Program-made: the position numbers and the translations under genes
Part shown: positions 20,543 to 29,385 of the stretch, in pieces
Layout: every line of letters begins with the position of its first letter
How positions within the stretch are numbered: the stretch's first letter is position 1
Origin: an uncultured Bacteroidales bacterium
Lineage (GTDB): Bacteria > Bacteroidota > Bacteroidia > Bacteroidales > UBA932
Assembly (NCBI GenBank): GCA_900541925.1
Contig: UQMB01000006.1
Coordinates: 57,147-121,146, forward strand
Length of the DNA: 64,000 nucleotides
Direction of reading: 5' to 3'
Notes under the pieces: model-generated
The model's database searches: none
Seen by the model: only the letters and a program-made list of their open reading frames with translations
Told to the model about the DNA's origin: nothing

Positions 20543-21179
20543 CCTCGATGTCCGGGGCTTCTCCGCTCATTATGCCGTAGCCGAGAACGGCCTGCCTGAG
20601 GTGCCATGCGGTCCCCGGGATGTAGCCCTTGTGCCCGGAGAGGCAGGGATCCTTGTAGTTGGCTTCTATGAGGGTTTCGCAGTCGAGTTTGTCGATGCCT
20701 TCCACCGCTCTCGGGAGGGTGTAGATGATGACATCGGCCTTGACTCCTGACGCTATGCCGTCGTGACGGTAGAGCGTTGTGTCAAATCCGAGGTCTTCCG
20801 CCGCCGCGAGCGCGGCCTTTCCTGCTCCTCCGAATCCTATGACGGCGGCGCTCCCTTTCTCCAGCGGCTCCAGAAGCGCCTTGACTCCCATGTAGTCTGA
20901 GTTCCACGCCTTCACGCCTTCCGGGGTGCGCAGGCAGAGGTTGGTCGCCCCGACTCTTTCGCATTCGGGACTTTTCCAGTCGGCCATCCGGAATGCGTCC
21001 CCCTTGAACGGGGCGGTGACATTGATGGCCCGGTACTCTTTCAGAAAACGGCTCCAGGCTTCGCCGAAGTCCGGGGTCTCGATGAGGTCGTAGCGGTATT
21101 TGCCGTTGTAGGCTGCGGTGAAAAGCTTTGGGCTGAGGGAGTGGGCGATAGGGCACCCGATGAGACCGAATTTATCCAT
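20520..21179 (-). CDS. aroE: Shikimate dehydrogenase
   Basis: The 219-residue enzyme reduces 3-dehydroshikimate with NADPH. Substrate motifs are visible: SLSPKLF near residue 14, NVTAPFK near 54 with the catalytic lysine, and NSDYMG near 93. The nucleotide loop is GFGGAGKAALAA near 115. It is about 40-50 residues shorter than E. coli AroE (272) and the C-terminal part is reduced, a form common in Bacteroidota. The ATG overlaps the preceding methyltransferase by 8 bases, and the 3' end runs 23 bases into aroK, encoding consecutive pathway steps on opposite strands. Confidence 0.9.
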   Translation of the reverse strand: MDKFGLIGCPIAHSLSPKLFTAAYNGKYRYDLIETPDFGEAWSRFLKEYRAINVTAPFKGDAFRMADWKSPECERVGATNLCLRTPEGVKAWNSDYMGVKALLEPLEKGSAAVIGFGGAGKAALAAAEDLGFDTTLYRHDGIASGVKADVIIYTLPRAVEGIDKLDCETLIEANYKDPCLSGHKGYIPGTAWHLRQAVLGYGIMSGEAPDIEAMRKVYL

Positions 21180-21951
21180 TTTGTCGTTGTCTTACTGATT
21201 CATACAGGAGGATGGCGGCGGAGACGGAGACATTGAGCGAATCGACCCTGCCGCGCATGGGTATCATTATGTGAGCGTCCGCGGCTTCGCGCCACTGCCG
21301 GCTGAGTCCTGTGGATTCCGTGCCCATCACGATGGCCGTGGGGCCTCGCATGTCGCAGTCGTAGTAGGCGGAGGAGTCCTGGAGCTGCGCGGTGAGTATC
21401 TGTATCCCGCGCTCTTTGAGGTAGGCGATGGCTTCCTGGCTGCTGCAGGCGGCGCACTGCACCGTGAATGCGGCTCCGAGGGAGGCCCGTATGAGGTTGG
21501 GGTTGTACAGGTCGGCTTTGGGGTCGCAGATGATGAGGGCGTCCACCCCGGCGGCGTCGCAGGTCCTGAGCACCGCGCCTATGTTGCCCGGCTTCTCGAC
21601 GCTTTCGAGCACCGCCACAAGAGGGTTCTCGCCAAGGGCGAGGTCGTCGAGCCTGCGCTCAGAGGAGCGGATTTCGGCTATTATGCCCTCCGTGCCTTCC
21701 CGACAGGCTATCTTGGCATAAAGCTCCCTGCCCACTTCGCAGATGCGGCATTCGGGCAGGCTTATCTCTCCGCTTATCTCCGGGCAGATGAATATGGTGT
21801 CCGGCTGGTATCCGGCATCGAGGCAGCGTTCCAGTTCGCGCCGGCCCTCCACCACGAATAAAGAACTTTCGCGCCGCTCAGAGGCTTTCTGCTGCAGCGC
21901 GATGAGTTTCTTTATCTTCGGATTGGAAGCGGATGTGAGGAGCTCTCTCAC
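21172..21951 (-). CDS. SpoU/TrmH-family RNA 2'-O-methyltransferase (RlmB-like)
   Basis: The 259-residue protein has an N-terminal substrate-binding domain (SNPKIKKLIALQQKASERR, FVVEGRRE) and a C-terminal trefoil-knot SPOUT domain. The three SpoU motifs are present: NIGAVLRTCDAAG (near residue 122), IVMGTESTGLS (near 210) and the C-terminal IPMRGRVDSLNVSVSAAILLYE. It methylates ribose in rRNA or tRNA; the exact nucleotide is not predictable. Its start overlaps the lysS stop by 4 bases (ATGA-type coupling). Confidence 0.88.
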   Translation of the reverse strand: MRELLTSASNPKIKKLIALQQKASERRESSLFVVEGRRELERCLDAGYQPDTIFICPEISGEISLPECRICEVGRELYAKIACREGTEGIIAEIRSSERRLDDLALGENPLVAVLESVEKPGNIGAVLRTCDAAGVDALIICDPKADLYNPNLIRASLGAAFTVQCAACSSQEAIAYLKERGIQILTAQLQDSSAYYDCDMRGPTAIVMGTESTGLSRQWREAADAHIMIPMRGRVDSLNVSVSAAILLYESVRQRQNG

Positions 21952-23474
21952 TGCTTGTCTTCTTTCTTGAGGGTCTTCTCCGGCTTCATCTGAGGGAAGA
22001 AGAGCACATCCTGGATGGTGGTCTGTCCCGTCATGAACATCGTCAGGCGGTCGATTCCCATGCCGAGGCCGCAGGTCGGAGGCATGCCGTACTCGAGTGC
22101 GCGCACGAAGTCAAGGTCTATGTACATGGCTTCGTCGTCGCCGTTGCTCTTGAGTCGGGCCTGCTCCTCGAATCTCTGGAGCTGGTCGATAGGGTCGTTG
22201 AGCTCGGAGTAGGCGTTGGCCAGCTCCTTGCCGCAGACGAAGAGTTCGAAACGCTCGGTGAGTTCCGGATTGTCGCGGTGGCGTTTGCTCAGAGGGGACA
22301 TCTCGACCGGGTAGTCGGTCACGAATGTCGGCTGGACGAGCTTGTCCTCGCAGTATTCGCTGAAGATGGCGTCGATGAGCTTGCCCTTGCCCATGGATGG
22401 CTCGACTTTGACGTTGAGCTCGGCACAGGTCTTGCGGAGCGCGTCCTCGTCCATCCCGCTGATGTCCACGCCGGCGTATTCCCGGATGGCTTCAAGCATA
22501 GGGAGACGGCGGTAACTTCCCCCGAAATCGACGTCGTTGCCGCCGATCTTGACGAGGGTGGTGCCGTTGACCGCTTCGGCCACCTTGGCGAGCATCTTCT
22601 CGATGAACTTCATCATCCAGATGTAGTCCTTGTAGGCTACATAAATCTCCATGCAGGTGAACTCCGGGTTGTGCGTCTTGTCCATGCCCTCGTTGCGGAA
22701 GTCCTTGGCGAACTCATAGACGCCGCTGTATCCGCCCACAATCAGCCTCTTGAGATAAAGCTCATTGGCTACTCGCAGATAGAGTGGGATGTCCAATGCG
22801 TTGTGGTGGGTGATGAACGGACGCGCGCTCGCTCCTCCCGGGATGCTCTGCAGGATCGGGGTCTCCACTTCAAGGCAGCCCGCCTCGTTGAAGTACTGTC
22901 TCATCGTGGCGATGATCTTCGCCCTCTTGACGAATACCTCCCTGACCTGCGGGTTGACTATGAGGTCCACATATCTCTGGCGATAGCGGAGTTCCGGGTC
23001 CGTGAAGGCGTCGAACACCTGTCCGTCCTGTTCCTTGACGATAGGGAGCACCTTGAGGGACTTGCTCAGCAGGGTGAGCTCCTTGGCGTGCACGCTGAGC
23101 TGGCCTGTCTGTGTGATGAAGGCGAAGCCCCTGATGCCGATGACGTCGCCGATGTCGAGAAGCTTTTTCCAGACGGTGTTGTACATCGTCTTGTCCTCGC
23201 CCGGGCAGATTTCGTCACGTTTGACATAAACCTGGATCCTGCCGGTGCTGTCCTGCAGCTCGCCGAAGGAGGCGGCGCCCATTATGCGGCGGCTCATGAG
23301 CCTGCCGGCTATGCATACTTCCTGATAATTGCCCTTCTCCGGGTCGTATCCGGCCGTGATTTCAGCGGCCGTGGCGTTGACCGGGTATTCGGCTGCCGGA
23401 TAAGGCTCTATCCCCAGCTCTCTGAGCTTGGAAAGAGACTCCCTGCGCAAAAGTTCCTGTTCACTATATTCCAT
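21948..23474 (-). CDS. lysS: Lysyl-tRNA synthetase, class II
   Basis: The 508-residue enzyme charges tRNA-Lys. An N-terminal OB-fold anticodon domain (VCIAGRLMSRRIMGAASFGELQDSTGRIQVY, about residues 50-90) precedes the class II catalytic domain. Motif 2 (FAKDFRNEGMDKTHNPEFTCME) and motif 3 (CGLGMGIDRLTMFMTGQ, near the C terminus) are intact. The chosen ATG at 23474 lies just three bases downstream of a perfect -7 box, so the message is probably leaderless. It shares a 190-bp-scale divergent start region with recJ and is followed, with overlap, by the SpoU methyltransferase and aroE. Confidence 0.96.
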   Translation of the reverse strand: MEYSEQELLRRESLSKLRELGIEPYPAAEYPVNATAAEITAGYDPEKGNYQEVCIAGRLMSRRIMGAASFGELQDSTGRIQVYVKRDEICPGEDKTMYNTVWKKLLDIGDVIGIRGFAFITQTGQLSVHAKELTLLSKSLKVLPIVKEQDGQVFDAFTDPELRYRQRYVDLIVNPQVREVFVKRAKIIATMRQYFNEAGCLEVETPILQSIPGGASARPFITHHNALDIPLYLRVANELYLKRLIVGGYSGVYEFAKDFRNEGMDKTHNPEFTCMEIYVAYKDYIWMMKFIEKMLAKVAEAVNGTTLVKIGGNDVDFGGSYRRLPMLEAIREYAGVDISGMDEDALRKTCAELNVKVEPSMGKGKLIDAIFSEYCEDKLVQPTFVTDYPVEMSPLSKRHRDNPELTERFELFVCGKELANAYSELNDPIDQLQRFEEQARLKSNGDDEAMYIDLDFVRALEYGMPPTCGLGMGIDRLTMFMTGQTTIQDVLFFPQMKPEKTLKKEDKQ

Positions 23475-23477
23475 ACT

Positions 23478-23486
23478 GCAAAAGTA
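23478..23486 (-). promoter_or_regulatory. -7 box of lysS, adjacent to the start codon
   Basis: The minus strand reads TACTTTTGC (TAnnTTTGC). Only three bases separate it from the lysS ATG, predicting transcription start at or next to the start codon. Confidence 0.65.
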
Positions 23487-23511
23487 CTATAAAAATTCCG
23501 AAATAAATGAT

Positions 23512-23519
23512 TAACTTTG
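23512..23519 (+). promoter_or_regulatory. -7 box of recJ, close to the start codon
   Basis: TAACTTTG ends seven bases before the recJ ATG at 23527. With the usual offset of about four bases, the leader would be four bases or less. No good TTTG is seen at the -33 position. Confidence 0.6.
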
Positions 23520-23526
23520 TTGAGAT

Positions 23527-25266
23527 ATGGCTAAGGACTGCAAGTGGATCATCAGGGAGCCGGCCGACCGGGCCAAGGTCGAGCGGCTCGCCGCCGAAGT
23601 GGGCATCGACAGGGTGCTGGCCGATCTGCTTGTGCAGCGTGGCATAGAGACTTTCGGGGAGGCCCGCTCGTTTTTCCGTCCCAGCCTTGACAATCTCCAT
23701 GACCCCTTCCTGATGAAGGACATGGACACTGCGGTGGAGCGTCTTCACAGGGCTGTCGCTTCCGGGGAGAAGATCCTGGTCTACGGTGACTATGATGTGG
23801 ACGGGACCACTGCCGTGGCTCTCGTGTATTCGTTCCTGCGCCGCTTCACTTCCGCCGTGGACTTCTATATCCCGGACCGTTATGATGAGGGTTACGGAGT
23901 GTCTTTCAAGGGCATAGACTGGGCCGCCGACAACGGCTTCAGCCTCCTGATAACACTGGATTGCGGCATCAAGGCCATCGACAAGGTGGAGTATGCCGCC
24001 GCGAAGGGCGTGGATGTCATCATCTGCGACCATCATCTCCCCGAGGCCGAGATCCCGAGGGCGGTGGCCGTGCTGGACCCGAAGCGCGAAGACTGCCGCT
24101 ACCCGTTCGACGACCTGTCGGGTTGTGGGGTCGGTTTCAAGCTTGTGCAGGCTTATTCCCAAAGGTACGGGGTTCCGTTTGAGAGCCTTGTGCCGCTCCT
24201 CGACCTTCTGGTCGTGAGCATAGCTTCCGACCTTGTCACCATGGTGGGGGAGAACAGGATCCTGGCCCATTTCGGGCTCAAGCAGCTCAATGAGAACCCT
24301 TGCCGGGGACTCCTGGCGATGGTGTCCCTGTCCAACCTGGAGCCGGGGCATATAACGGTGGACGACATCGTGTTCAAGATAGGCCCGAGAATCAACGCCG
24401 CCGGGCGCATGGAGTCCGGACGCATGGCGGTGGAGCTCCTGACGGCCGCGGACGCCGCCACGGCGATGGCCATAGGCCGGCAGATCAACGAGAGCAACAA
24501 CGAACGCAAGAACATCGACAGGGAGATCACCCAGGAGGCGCTTGAGATGGTACAGTCCGGCAGGTGCCTGAGCAATGTCAACGCTACCATAGTATATAAT
24601 CCCAAGTGGAACAAGGGAGTGGTCGGAATCGTGGCTTCACGGCTCGTGGAGGCGTATTACCGGCCTACCGTGGTGCTGACCAAGTCCAACGGCTTCGTCA
24701 CCGGCTCCGCCAGGAGCATCTCGGGATTCGACCTGTACGAGGCCATCGACAGCTGCTCCGACCTCCTGGAGAACTTCGGCGGCCACATGTACGCCGCCGG
24801 CCTCACGCTGAAGGAAGAGAACCTTGAGGAGTTCTCGCGCCGCATGGACAGTTTCGTGGAGAAGCACATAGTCAAGGAGATGATGACTCCGGTGGTGGAG
24901 GTTGACGCCAAACTGGACTTCGCCCAGATCAACCCGAAGTTCTTCCGCATACTCAAGCAGTTCCAGCCGTTCGGCCCGGGCAACCACAATCCCGTGTTCG
25001 AGACGGAGAATGTCTATGATGCGGGGACGGGACGCAAGGTCGGTGCCGGTGGCGTGCACATGAAGCTGGACCTGATTCAGGAGTCGCAGCCATATCACCA
25101 GATCCCGTCCATCGCCTTCAATATGGCGGATTTCTATGACTACATCAAGGACGGCAATCCTTTCGATGTCTGCTACACCATAGTCGAGAACTACTATCGG
25201 GGCAATTCCTCCATCCAGCTGCGCATAAGGGACCTGCGTGAGCGGGAGGACAGCTGCGGGATATGA
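23527..25266 (+). CDS. recJ: Single-stranded-DNA-specific exonuclease RecJ
   Basis: The 579-residue 5'-3' exonuclease acts in RecF-type recombination and mismatch repair. DHH-family metal motifs are present: GDYDVDGTTA near residues 87-96, LDCG near 144, and DHH at 168-170. The DHHA1 region (RINAAGRMESGRMAVELL), GSARSISGFDLYEAI and GGHMYAAGL motifs follow, and a C-terminal OB-like domain has FGPGNHNPVF. Length is normal. It is transcribed alone, divergently from lysS, and ends in a decayed intergenic region. Confidence 0.95.
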   Translation: MAKDCKWIIREPADRAKVERLAAEVGIDRVLADLLVQRGIETFGEARSFFRPSLDNLHDPFLMKDMDTAVERLHRAVASGEKILVYGDYDVDGTTAVALVYSFLRRFTSAVDFYIPDRYDEGYGVSFKGIDWAADNGFSLLITLDCGIKAIDKVEYAAAKGVDVIICDHHLPEAEIPRAVAVLDPKREDCRYPFDDLSGCGVGFKLVQAYSQRYGVPFESLVPLLDLLVVSIASDLVTMVGENRILAHFGLKQLNENPCRGLLAMVSLSNLEPGHITVDDIVFKIGPRINAAGRMESGRMAVELLTAADAATAMAIGRQINESNNERKNIDREITQEALEMVQSGRCLSNVNATIVYNPKWNKGVVGIVASRLVEAYYRPTVVLTKSNGFVTGSARSISGFDLYEAIDSCSDLLENFGGHMYAAGLTLKEENLEEFSRRMDSFVEKHIVKEMMTPVVEVDAKLDFAQINPKFFRILKQFQPFGPGNHNPVFETENVYDAGTGRKVGAGGVHMKLDLIQESQPYHQIPSIAFNMADFYDYIKDGNPFDVCYTIVENYYRGNSSIQLRIRDLREREDSCGI

Positions 25267-25433
25267 GCCGCGGCATTTACCGGACACAATTAGCTTTTGC
25301 ATAAGCTGAATTTGCTTTTACAAAAGTCCCCGAAGGCCCATTGAAGGATTACGGTAGATTGACGGAATTGTCTGAGGCTAATAACGAAGGCCATTGCGCG
25401 ATATTACATTTTCAATGAAGCTGCAGGCCCCCT

Positions 25434-25575
25434 TCACTGCGACAAGCTCACCCTGATTGCGTTCTCCCCCACGCGGGATGTCCAAATAGACGGGAAGACC
25501 GTCCATAGCATCTCCAGCATCCGCCGAAGCAATTCCGTGCCGATGCCCCGGTTCCGGTGCTTCTTGTAACGCGAG
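25434..25575 (-). pseudogene. Remnant of a GNAT-type acetyltransferase
   Basis: One minus-strand frame encodes YKKHRNRGIGTELLRRMLEM, which fits the acetyl-CoA-binding motif A of GNAT enzymes (R-x-x-G-I-G-T-x-L-L), then a segment like motif B (SRVGENAIRVSLS) before a stop at 25434. The N-terminal half of a GNAT domain and the last strands are missing. Upstream codons run into the GTGGAACAT repeats and are not GNAT-like. The resemblance is short, so this is a moderate call. Confidence 0.4.
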
Positions 25576-25588
25576 ATGGTACATCTCC

Positions 25589-25665
25589 GTGGAACATCCG
25601 CCGGCGCGTGGTGCGGTGTGTGGAACATCCGACGAAGCGTGGAACATTGTCGAGGCGTGGAACAT
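25589..25665. repeat. Four copies of GTGGAACAT in 77 bases
   Basis: Exact copies of GTGGAACAT start at 25589, 25620, 25639 and 25657; three continue with C. Spacings are 31, 19 and 18 bases. On the minus strand they read ATGTTCCAC. They do not belong to a credible protein. Confidence 0.6.
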
Positions 25666-25669
25666 CGCG

Positions 25670-25746
25670 GTGCGCACCAGGGGCGTTTTCACTCACCGCG
25701 CCGGTTTTCAGAAGCCCGCGTGCGCAGAAAGGGGCCTGGTGCGCAC
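25670..25746. repeat. 12-bp inverted repeat GTGCGCACCAGG
   Basis: GTGCGCACCAGG (25670-25681) is the exact reverse complement of CCTGGTGCGCAC (25735-25746), 53 bases apart. Each arm contains the palindrome GTGCGCAC. It may be the ends of a vanished element or a structured RNA. Confidence 0.55.
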
Positions 25747-25777
25747 GGCGAGTCAACTTGTCAGTCAACTACGCACT

Positions 25778-25797
25778 CCCTCTCCGTCAGAAGAGGG
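25778..25797 (-). terminator. Hairpin spanning the parC stop codon
   Basis: CCCTCT (25778-25783) pairs with AGAGGG (25792-25797), loop of 8 containing the parC stop. There is no T tract. A weak terminator candidate for the exbB-parC operon. Confidence 0.4.
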
Positions 25798-28498
25798 TTG
25801 GTTCCTCGAAGGTCATGTCATCGTCCGGGAGATCCGTAAGGGCATCGGTGCCGAGGTCTGAACCGTCGGGCATCTCCAGCTCGATAGGGGCGGGCTCTTC
25901 AGCGCCTTCTTCCGGCCGCTTGTCCTCTTCCTTGACGAGAGGCTCGATGAATCGGACAGACTTGACTTCTCCCTTGGCGGTGCATTTCTTGCCCTTGGCG
26001 GCGTAGCCTTTCTTGCCTATCCATTCCTCGGCGTCCACATCTTCCGGCTGTTTGTCCTCCAGTTTCCAGCTGATCTCATACTGCGGGTGCAGGTCGTCGC
26101 TAAGCTCCACGAGGTGCGATTTGGGATTGTCGGAGATGAAGCTGAGAGGCGTGTTGTCGCTGACTATGAATGAGAAGCGCTTGACATAGAAGCTCTTGCT
26201 CTCTCCGTCCCAATACAGGGCCGTGAAAGTCTTGTCCGGGTCGAACTTCTCGATGCGGAGGAGGTCTCCCTGGTAGCGGTTGACGAGTTCGTAGGAGGTC
26301 GTGTAGAAGGTTCCGTTGCGGAAGATCGCGAGCACCTTGCTGTCCGCCTCGAATTTGCCGAGGTACAAGCCGTGTTCTTCATCGTTGAGTTTCTGGATGT
26401 CCGGATCGTACCAGATGTCCTTGCCCTCTATGGTGCTGACTCCCTTGCTGCGGAGCGAGATCTTCTGTATGACGTTCTTGCTGACCAGGTTGCCCCTCGC
26501 CGTCTTGCTCTTGATGGCAAGGGTCGAGAAGTCGTATTCGAAACTTGTCTTCTTGAGCTTCGGGCGCGGGCGGAGCTGGACGCGCACAGTCTCGGCCTCC
26601 CCGTTGTGGTTGGCGGAGAACCATATTATCTGCGAGCCGGGAGCGCCGGTCGTGATGTCATATTCCTTGTCGCGCGTCACCGAGGTCACGGCGAAGCGCT
26701 TGGCGTAGTAGATGGAGGTCTTGCCCTCGCGGTAGATCACATTGTAGATCGTGCGGTTGTCGCCGCGGTTGAACACGTCGACATAGAGGAGGTCCTTGCC
26801 GAAGAACGCCTTGTCCTCCACCTTGGTGATCCTGTATTTGCCGTCCTTGCTGATGACGATCACTTCGGAGAGGTCGGAGCAGTCGCAGATGTATTCTCCA
26901 CCGTCGTCCTTCTTGAGGCCTATGCCCACGAAGCCTTCCGCCAGGTTGGCCTGGAGGCGGGCGTTGTTGTTGACGACCTTCGTGGCGGCGATGGTCTCGA
27001 AGCCGGCAAGTTCGGTGCGGCGCGGGAAGTCCTTGCCGTATTTTTTCTTGAGGGCCTTGAACCAGTCGATCGTATAGCGGTCTATGTGGTCGATGTTCTC
27101 CTGTACGGAGGCCATTTCATTCTCGATGCTGAGAATCTTCTCGTCTATGACCTTGGTGTCGAACTTGGAGATCTTGCGGACAGGTTTTTCTACCAGCCGC
27201 AGGATGTCCTCCATGAGGATTTCGCGGCGCAGCAGCTCCTGATACTCCTTCATCTTGGTGAAGACGTCCCCGATCTGGCTCTCCCAGTCTTTCTGGTCAT
27301 GTTCGAGCACCTTGTAGATGCGGTTCTCGAAGAATATCCTCTCAAGCGAGGTGTAGTGCCAGTCGTTCTCCAGTTCGTCCATCCTGATCCGGAGTTCCTG
27401 CAGGAGGATGTCCCTCGTGTGGAAGGTGCTGTATTCAAGGATGTCGTTGACCGACAGGAACTGGGGCTTGTTGTCCTTGATGACGCAGGCGTTCGGGGCG
27501 ATGTTGTACTCGCAGTCCGTGAATGCGTAGAGCGCGTCGATGGTCTTGTCGGGGGATACGTCGTTGGGAAGGTGGATGACGATGTCCACCTTGTCGGTGG
27601 TCATGTCCTCTATCTTGCGTATCTTGATCTTGCCCTTGTCCTTGGCCTTGAGGATGGAGTCTATCAGGTCGCGGGTGTATTTGCCGTATGGAATCTCCGT
27701 GATGGCGATGGTGTTGCGGTCTATCTTCTCGATGCGGGCGCGCACCTTGACATTGCCGCCGCGCTTGCCCTGCAGGTATTTGCTGCAGTCGGCGAATCCG
27801 CCGGTAGGGAAGTCCGGGTAGAGTTCATATTCGCGTCCTTCGAGTATGGCCACGGAGGCGTCGAGGAGCTCGTTGAAGTTGTGCGGAAGTATCTTGGAGG
27901 CGAGACCCACGCCGATGCCCTCGGTGCCCTGCGCGAGCAGGAGAGGGAAGCGTACCGGCAGCTCCGTCGGCTCCTGGTTGCGCCCGTCGTAGGAGTTCAT
28001 CCACCGTGTCACCTTAGGGTCGAAGACGACCTCCTTGGCGAACTTGCTGAGCCTGGCCTCGATATAACGCGGCGCGGCGTTCGAGTCGCCGGTGAGGATG
28101 TTTCCCCAGTTTCCCTGGCAGTCGACAGTGAAGCCTTTCTGCCCGAGCTGGACGAGGGCGCCCAGAATCGACTGGTCGCCGTGAGGGTGGTACTGCATGG
28201 CCTGGCCGACGATGTTGGCCACCTTGGTGAATGCCCCGTCGTCCATCTTGTACATGGCATGGAGCACGCGCCGCTGGACGGGTTTGAGACCGTCTATGAT
28301 GTGCGGCACGGCACGGTGCAGGATCACATAGGAAGCGTAGTCGAGGTACCAGTCCTTGAACATCCCGGAGAGTTTGAACTTGCGCGCATCCCTCTCCAGC
28401 AGACGGTCATACCTTCCGCTTTCCGCCCCGTCGTCTTCTACCGGTGCACCTTCTTCTTCGATGATTTCCTCTTCCGTTGTGATGTTCTCGTCTTCCAT
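25787..28498 (-). CDS. parC: DNA topoisomerase IV/gyrase subunit A (ParC type)
   Basis: The 903-residue type IIA topoisomerase subunit breaks and rejoins DNA. An acidic N-terminal tail of about 28 residues precedes the winged-helix/tower domain. The catalytic tyrosine is in AAPRYIEARLSKF (Tyr145). The quinolone pocket reads YHPHGDQSILGALV: Gln109 and Gly113 stand where E. coli ParC has Ser80 and Glu84. A coiled-coil region (SIENEMASVQENIDHIDRY) leads to a C-terminal beta-pinwheel region and an acidic tail. The C-terminal part lacks an obvious GyrA box, which favours ParC over GyrA. No parE is next to it. It lies five bases after era, as last gene of the operon. Confidence 0.85.
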   Translation of the reverse strand: MEDENITTEEEIIEEEGAPVEDDGAESGRYDRLLERDARKFKLSGMFKDWYLDYASYVILHRAVPHIIDGLKPVQRRVLHAMYKMDDGAFTKVANIVGQAMQYHPHGDQSILGALVQLGQKGFTVDCQGNWGNILTGDSNAAPRYIEARLSKFAKEVVFDPKVTRWMNSYDGRNQEPTELPVRFPLLLAQGTEGIGVGLASKILPHNFNELLDASVAILEGREYELYPDFPTGGFADCSKYLQGKRGGNVKVRARIEKIDRNTIAITEIPYGKYTRDLIDSILKAKDKGKIKIRKIEDMTTDKVDIVIHLPNDVSPDKTIDALYAFTDCEYNIAPNACVIKDNKPQFLSVNDILEYSTFHTRDILLQELRIRMDELENDWHYTSLERIFFENRIYKVLEHDQKDWESQIGDVFTKMKEYQELLRREILMEDILRLVEKPVRKISKFDTKVIDEKILSIENEMASVQENIDHIDRYTIDWFKALKKKYGKDFPRRTELAGFETIAATKVVNNNARLQANLAEGFVGIGLKKDDGGEYICDCSDLSEVIVISKDGKYRITKVEDKAFFGKDLLYVDVFNRGDNRTIYNVIYREGKTSIYYAKRFAVTSVTRDKEYDITTGAPGSQIIWFSANHNGEAETVRVQLRPRPKLKKTSFEYDFSTLAIKSKTARGNLVSKNVIQKISLRSKGVSTIEGKDIWYDPDIQKLNDEEHGLYLGKFEADSKVLAIFRNGTFYTTSYELVNRYQGDLLRIEKFDPDKTFTALYWDGESKSFYVKRFSFIVSDNTPLSFISDNPKSHLVELSDDLHPQYEISWKLEDKQPEDVDAEEWIGKKGYAAKGKKCTAKGEVKSVRFIEPLVKEEDKRPEEGAEEPAPIELEMPDGSDLGTDALTDLPDDDMTFEEPTLF

Positions 28499-28503
28499 GT
28501 TGA

Positions 28504-29385
28504 TTACTCCTCGTATCCGAATTTTCTAAGTTCTTTCCTGTTTTCCCTCCAGTCCGGGTCGGTCTTGACATAGATGCTCAGGAAGACCTTCTTCTGGAAG
28601 AAGTCCTCCATCTCTATGCGCGCCTGGGTGCCCGTCCGCTTGAGGGCCGAGCCTTTCTTGCCGATGATGATGCCCTTCTGGGAATCCCTCATCACATATA
28701 TCACGGCACTGATGTCGTAGCGCTCTTCCCCTTCCTTGAAGCTCTCGATCTCCACTTCGCAGGAGTACGGAATCTCCTCCTTGTAGTTGAGGAGTATCTT
28801 CTCGCGTATGATCTCGGAAGCGAAGAAGCGGAGGTTCTTGTCGGTGAAAGCGTCCTTGTCGAACCACGGCGGGCATTCAGGAAGCCTCTCCTTGACGGCT
28901 TCGAGCACGCTGTCGAGGTTGAACCTCTCCTGGGCCGACACAGGGATCACCAGAGCCTTGGGGAGCTGCTCCTTCCAGTATTGCATCAACTTCAGGACAT
29001 CGTCCTGGGAACTGATGTCAATCTTGTTGAGCACGATGATCACGGGACAGTCGATCCTGCCGAGTTTCTCTATGTATTCGGCGTTCTTGTCGGCGGTCTC
29101 CACCGTGTCCGTGACATAGAGGATGATGTCGGCATCGCCCAACGCGCCGTCCACAAACTTCATCATGTTCTCCTGAAGCCTGTAGCCGGGCTTGAGTATA
29201 CCCGGGGTGTCGGAGTAGACGATCTGCCAGTCCTTCCCGTTGACTATACCCATAATCCTGTGCCGGGTAGTCTGCGCCTTGGCCGTCACGATGGAGAGTT
29301 TCTCCCCCACCAGGGCGTTCATCAGCGTCGACTTCCCGACATTAGGATTACCGATGATATTTACGAATCCCGAGCGGTGAGCCAT
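28504..29385 (-). CDS. era: GTPase Era
   Basis: The 293-residue GTPase binds the 3' end of 16S rRNA during small-subunit maturation. G1 is GNPNVGKST (residues 12-20), switch I carries TTRHRIMGI, G3 is DTPGI (about 59-63) and G4 NKID (about 119-122). The C-terminal KH domain has IIGKKGSALKRTGTQAR. Its ATG shares one base with the stop of the pseudouridine synthase gene upstream. Length is typical. Confidence 0.96.
   Translation of the reverse strand: MAHRSGFVNIIGNPNVGKSTLMNALVGEKLSIVTAKAQTTRHRIMGIVNGKDWQIVYSDTPGILKPGYRLQENMMKFVDGALGDADIILYVTDTVETADKNAEYIEKLGRIDCPVIIVLNKIDISSQDDVLKLMQYWKEQLPKALVIPVSAQERFNLDSVLEAVKERLPECPPWFDKDAFTDKNLRFFASEIIREKILLNYKEEIPYSCEVEIESFKEGEERYDISAVIYVMRDSQKGIIIGKKGSALKRTGTQARIEMEDFFQKKVFLSIYVKTDPDWRENRKELRKFGYEE

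Larger units (their letters stand above)
25267..25786. other. 520-bp convergent gap between recJ and parC
   Basis: No intact gene is supportable here. The stretch holds weak stem-loops just after recJ, a minus-strand GNAT-like remnant, four GTGGAACAT repeats, a 12-bp inverted repeat and a short direct repeat AGTCAACT (25751-25758 and 25763-25770). Each main element has its own entry. The mix suggests gene decay. Confidence 0.6.

Noticed and set aside
26372..28573. 733-codon plus-strand frame over parC
   Set aside because: Antisense shadow of parC caused by high GC and codon bias; no start context or recognisable domain.
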